This document shows, piece by piece, positions 54,807 to 60,800 of a DNA stretch of 64,000 nt. The notes beneath the pieces were generated by a model, which saw only the letters and a list, made by a program, of their open reading frames with translations, was not told the DNA's origin and ran no database searches. Origin of the DNA: Glandiceps talaboti. Lineage: Eukaryota > Hemichordata > Enteropneusta > Spengelidae. Position 1 is the stretch's first letter; each line of letters starts with the position of its first letter. The position numbers and the translations under genes are program-made. The stretch spans positions 1,235,501 through 1,299,500 of the forward strand of contig NC_135560.1 in NCBI RefSeq assembly GCF_964340395.1, in the 5' to 3' direction.

Positions 54807-57800
54807 TAAACAATTTAAAGTCTAAAACCACTGGACCCATTGCCATGATATTTGGTGTACAGTACCACTGTTGTGTGATTTGGGTCAAGAAAGGTGATTG
54901 ATTTTTAGCACATCTGAACTGACAAGGTTCAGTAGTACTATAGGCATGGTGTGGTGTGTGTCTGTCTGTCTGTCTGTGTGGAGGACTTAAACTCAAAAAT
55001 CACCAGACCGATTGCCTTGGTATTTGATGGGACATTACTTTTGGTGTCCAGTTGGGAAATTGTTCAAAGCAAAATGATTGCATCACAGGTATGTGATTGG
55101 GGTCAAATAATGTCATTTTTGGTCAAAAAACTTAAACTCAAAAACTACTGGGCAGATTGGTCTGAAATTTGGTGGGAACATTTGTAGGAGTGTGTAGATT
55201 AAGATTCTTTCATGAGATGATTGAAAGATTGAAGCAACGTCCTATTGAAACTATTATAATGCTGTACCATCTGTTAAAGAACTATCAACCGACCAATCAG
55301 TGATTCTGTATCAGTTATGACAGTCTTGTCAAGATTCCTGTCACTCAAAGCCTCAAACATAAAACACTTGTTGCGGAAACATCATTGACAAGTACAGTAA
55401 AACTCCAATTATCCGAACTCAAGGGGGGACATCGATTTTGTTCGGATATGCGGACAGTTCGGATATTCGGATATGGGGCGTGACGTTTTGAAACCATACA
55501 ATGTACATCCATGTCTACACCAAAACCCACATGCACACAACATACACACCTCACACGATCAATAAAATTAGAAATAGCCACAAAGTTTTAAAATGAAATA
55601 AAGTTTATTACTGTACATGTACATGTATTTCAAAATCGACGAAGAAAATAAAGCAAAAATATTGGAAATGTGACATAAAGGGTTCACATATCGTCGTTAC
55701 AGCACACAAATGTTCGCAGCAGAGTTCAATGAGGTCAGCTGCGTATCAAAATGTAAACAAAGTCTGTTCGATTTAACTTGTTGAAATGTCTTTTGCGGCA
55801 GAAGTTTCCACTGCAGTCCTGATTCATCTGCATTATAGATTTGTTCAGTTTGATAACCTTCTTGTTGTATGAGTTCGTGAAATTTCTGTATGAATGGTTC
55901 AACAGCGGCAGTGTTTGATGACATCTTTTCTCCCTGTACTGAAATTTGACGGATACCATGTCTCTTCTGAAAATTTCTGAGCCATCCGTTACTCCCTTTG
56001 AAAGATGATTGTTCACCATTGAATTGTTCATCGAACCATTTCGCTTTTTCGATGATCAGCTGGCCTGATAACGGTGTACCACGACTGCGTTCTTGTGAAA
56101 ACCAAGTGAAAACACTTTTCTCTAAGTTGTCATCTTTTGCAGTTTTCATTATCTTGCGCTGAAGCCCCTTGTCTGTGTCCATTTTAGCTGCAAAGTCTTG
56201 CAATTTTGCCTTTGTCTTCTTGATATCTGTGATCGTTGACTTGCCTACTCCGTACTCGGTGGCTAACTTCGTGGCTGTCTCTCCTCGTTCTAGTCGGTTG
56301 ATGATTGACAGTTTGGTGTCGAGGTCGAGTACAGTGCGCTTGCGTTTTGACATGATGATGTAGACTTATGGGATATAGTGTTGTAGAATCGGTGAGAAGA
56401 GCAGTTTCGTAGAGTTGTGTTCAATCAGTGTTTGGTTTTCGAGTGAGCATTTTTCGCAAAATCGTCTGAATTTATAGTGTGTGTTGAAAAGAAATTTCAC
56501 AGCTTGGGTTCGTAACTGGTGGCCATCGTGAGAGTATTTGTCGTTCCGACATGAAAGGACACCTACATTTTATGTTGTGATGACTTTGCCGCCGATCAAC
56601 GGCTTTCTGACAAAGACATGGTTTGTGTGATCTTCCCGGTTTTTTTTGTTTTTCTGCGGAACGTTTCATTTTTATCATTTTCCTTGCAATCAATTGTTCT
56701 AACTTACATGAAAAAGACCTTTCAGATCAAGTTGTTATTCACACTTTAATTCACACTTCGGCCCACACGTCGATCTGACCATTCATGTACACTTAGTCAC
56801 TTCGCACTCTGTATTGTTTTGAAGTAAATTAGACACTGGAATTGAATTGTAACAATTGTATGCATGTTAACTCATGTATAAAGGAAACACAGAAGATAAG
56901 CCGACGAAAGACAAAAGACAGCAGGCAATGCGTTGTTACAGTGATCACAGAATCGCCCGTGTTTGCGTGGTGATGAAAACAATGGGTCGAAGGAACAATA
57001 GAAAATTTTGGGAGACATGACAGCGGTTCGGATGACCGAACAATTCGGATAATCGGAGTTCGGATAATTGGAGTTTTACTGTAATTCAATTGACTCGTTC
57101 TCTATTACACAGCAATCTTAAAGACTGCAATCTGTCAAGATTCCAGTCACTTAAAGCCTTAAACATATAAAACCTGTTAAGGAATCATCAGTGACGAGTA
57201 ATCCAACTGACTCGTTCTCCATGTCACAACAATCTCCAAATATCACTAAAAAGTCTATTCGTTGCTCTTTTATGAATTGTCGATTACTATCCAACAAAAC
57301 CACAGCTACCAACGAATACCTGCAACAATGCCGACTTGATGTGTTAGCACTTGCTGAAACTTGGTTACATGATGACACTCATCGCAGATGCTCTTCCACC
57401 TAGCTACAACATCATTAGTGTGCCATGCAAAGGTCGCAGCAAGGTATCACCATTATATTCAAATCATCCCTATCAGTGTCACAAAAACCCGTTTCTGACT
57501 CAATTTAATCTGTGGAACTTATGGAGGTTCGGATAAAAACTCGTCGCATGTCATATTAGTTGTTGTCTACCATCCTCTGCCAAACGAAGCTAATGGTCAC
57601 ACCATTGGTGACTTTGTTGAAGAGTTCACCAACTTTCTGTCTTCTCATCTTACTGATAATTCACCACTTGTTATTGTTGGTGATTTTAATTTTCACCTTG
57701 ATTAACCTGACTGCCCAAATGCTCATAAATATCGTGATATTCTAGATTCATTCAACATGCGTCAATGGATCTCTGGTCCTACTCATCACGCCAGTTATAC

Positions 57801-60800
57801 CATTGATCATATTATCACCCATGTAGATGATGATACTACCATTGCTGACATTCGAGTGGAACCAGTCTATGCCGTGTCAGATCACTTTCCTTTATTTTTT
57901 TCTATCAATCACCCCTACCACCACAGAGACACTCGAAAATGTATAAGGGCAAGAAGTTTTAAAGCTTTCTCTGCTGATTTATTCGCATCTGACCTTTCAT
58001 CTGCCATTTTCCGTTGTACTCAAACCCTGGAAAATGGTGATTTATCATCCAAACTTGACTCACTCTATTATATTCTTCGTGACACACTTGATTTTCATGC
58101 TCTTCTGCAGAAATGATTGGTTCCTAACAGGAAACCTGTTCAATGGATTACTGATTCCATCATTGAGGCTCGGAAAGCAAGGATGAAAGATGAGAGAGCC
58201 TGGAGAAAATCTCAACTAGAAATTGATCACCAGACATACAGAACAGATGTGCGAAAAGTTAAAGCTGCCAAGAAAAGTTACTATGCTGGCCTGGTTGAAA
58301 ACTGTGCTGGAGATCAGAAAAAGCTCTTCAGTTTAGTCACTGGAGTTCTTGGACATACAAAAACTCGTACACTGCCTGATCATAATGACTCTGTTGAACT
58401 TGCAGATCGGTTTGCCCAGTTTTTCAGAAATCGTGTTAAATCTCTCAATCGAATTTTGGATCAATTAATCCTGTTGGAAATAATCAGTTTTCGCCATCTG
58501 GTTCAGTTGTGGGACCTGGGTGTCAATTGGATTCATTTCAGCTCACTACTGTGGATGAGGTTGATGAGACAATTCACTCATCGCCCTCATCTAATTGCTG
58601 TCTTGATCCTATTCCCACCAAGATCCTGAAGGATAGGTATATTATTAGTGTTCTGTTGCCTTTTATTTCTGAAATCTTGAACAACAATGTGAATTTTGGT
58701 CAAAAACTTATATCTCAGAAAGTACTTGGTCAATGAGACTGAAACTTGGTGAGATGTTTCTAGAAATGTTATTCTGCAGATTTTCTTCAAAATATTTTAT
58801 AAGCAAGTGAGTAAACATTCACAAATGTATGCAAATATCCATAGCAACCATGACCATACCCACAGGAACAGACAAACGATGGTGTTTCACAAAGATAACA
58901 ACAGGGATTCTTAGACAAATGAACAAACATTCAAAAAGTGTATGCAAATATCCCTACTATCAAGACCACAGCAATACCAACAGCCAGATTATCACATATA
59001 TTGCAAAGGTAACAACGAGTAATAGACAAGTGTGTAAACATTCAAAAGATATATGCAAGTATACCTAGCAGCAAGATCACACTCGTAGCAACAGCCAAAT
59101 GATGATGTATATCATAAAGATAACAAAAATGTATGCAAATATGTCTTGCAACATGACCACGTCCATAGCAACAGCCAAATGATCGCATATATTGCAAAGA
59201 CAACAACAGGGTTGGATAGGCAACTGGATAATCATTCAGCAAATGAACATGTATGCCTAGCATGGATCAGCATGTGGATAAACATTTTTTAAAACATATA
59301 CAGTTGTGCTATGATGCCATTGATGCTATTTTTAAAACCAGATTTAAACTGAATACCTTCGGTAAGGGCAAATTTTTGAGATTGTCGCTTCTACAGACAA
59401 TTGTTGGAATACAACAGAACATATGCAATAAGTTATTTTTTCTCATTGATTGCTATTTGCCCATTGCTGTTAGTGATCTCCTGGCCATCCACAACATGTA
59501 ATGTGAAGCTTTACAGGATGTTGTAGCATAGCATTCACCATAGAAAGAGTTTTAAAGGCCAAAAAAATATTGTTTCTGGTCAGCCCCCATCACTTAAGTA
59601 CCCCCCTTCCCGCATTGATTTTTTCTTCTGTAAGCCAATTCAGTCTGCAGATGAAAGGGAAACACAAAAGTAACTCTCCCTACATTAATTGCCACCAGTG
59701 AAGACAACTGCAGAACTAATCATGAACTAGCCTATGACATCTGCCCCACATACACACTTGCTGTAAAGTACTAAATAAAAAGAACAGTAACTGCAATGAT
59801 AAGTCGATTGATTAACATTTGTTGAGAATGTAAGAAAGATAATCGCATCGTCGTACCACTTTAGACAACATTTCAACTATTTTTTCCTTTTCCAAATTAT
59901 ATCGAATTTGAAGCGTGCATTCTTGCGATACAGCCTAATTACCGAAAACCATTAATTATATAAATTGCTTGTTAATATTCATTGGATGTTTACCGAAACC
60001 TAAGTAGTTCTTGTCACTACCCTGCAGAACGCATTATTGAGATATAGCCTAATTACCGAAAACCATTAATTATGTAAATTGCTCATTAAAATTCGGGGAT
60101 GTTTACCAAAACCTAATCAGTTCTTGCTATTACCCTACGAAACATGTGTACACAATTTTGTCTGAATTGAGCCAGTCATTTTGGAGAAAATGATGACACA
60201 GTCAGACACACACACAGCCTTTCACCCACTAATACATCTCTTCCTTACGTAAGAAATTATACAAATGCCTCATATATATGTATGTTACACTCTTCATAGA
60301 GAGCCTAAAACTTTTTGCACTTGGACTTTCTTTCCATCAATGTGTGTACATGGACTTTCTTTCCATCAATGTGTGTACATGGACTTTCTTTCCATCAATG
60401 TGTGTACATGGACTTTCTTTCCATCAATGTGTGTACATGGACTTTCTTCCCACCAATGTGTATACTGAATTATATTGAATTTGAAGTGTGCATTCTCAAG
60501 ATGTAGCCTAATTATTGAAAGTCATTGATTATGCAAATGACTCATTAAGCATTTTATGAATAAGCTTTATGAGACATGCACCCTGGTATCGTGATGTATG
60601 TGCCAGATTATTCAGAACTTGAAACTTGCTTGTCTTCATATATTTCCTAATTACTGAAAATCATTAATTATGCAAATGATTCATTAAAGCTAAAAGCTAC
60701 ATCAATAACTTTTTCAGAACATTGTCTATTTTATATTTGAAGTATGTGACAAATGGTATTGAATTTGAAGCATGCATTCTTACGATATAGCCTAATTACT

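Larger units (their letters stand above)
55222..58687 (+). mobile_element. Non-LTR retrotransposon with 5' end and endonuclease, 3'-deleted
   Basis: The 5' region holds two copies of a ~100-bp module (GTCAAGATTCC.GTCACT.AA at 55327 and 57137; TTCTC.AT.TCACA at about 57100 and 57217). The first copy is interrupted by the pogo element. ORF2-like frames then encode an apurinic-type endonuclease: [18 protein letters not shown] and [11 protein letters not shown] (57240-57370), [11 protein letters not shown] (57672-57703), [14 protein letters not shown] and [11 protein letters not shown] (57757-57920). A linker with [15 protein letters not shown] and [10 protein letters not shown] follows (58140-58300). 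It stops before the polymerase motifs. Stops near 57400, 57704 and 58114 and several frame changes show it is dead. CR1/L2/Jockey-like; clade not resolved. Confidence 0.82.
54906..59335 (+). mobile_element. Family A element split by a nested LINE
   Basis: The 5' part (54906-55221) has the hairpin TAGCACATCTGAACTGACAA + GGTTCAGTAGTACTA, GTCTGTCTGTCTGTGTG and two modules. The 3' part (58688-59335) resumes with GTGAATTTTGGTCAAAAACT, then GACCATACCCACAGGAACAG-type units, to CAGTTGTGCTATGATGCCAT near 59310. About one module (~170 bp) of the consensus is missing at the junction, so the LINE is bounded by a deletion rather than a clean target duplication. Confidence 0.8.
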
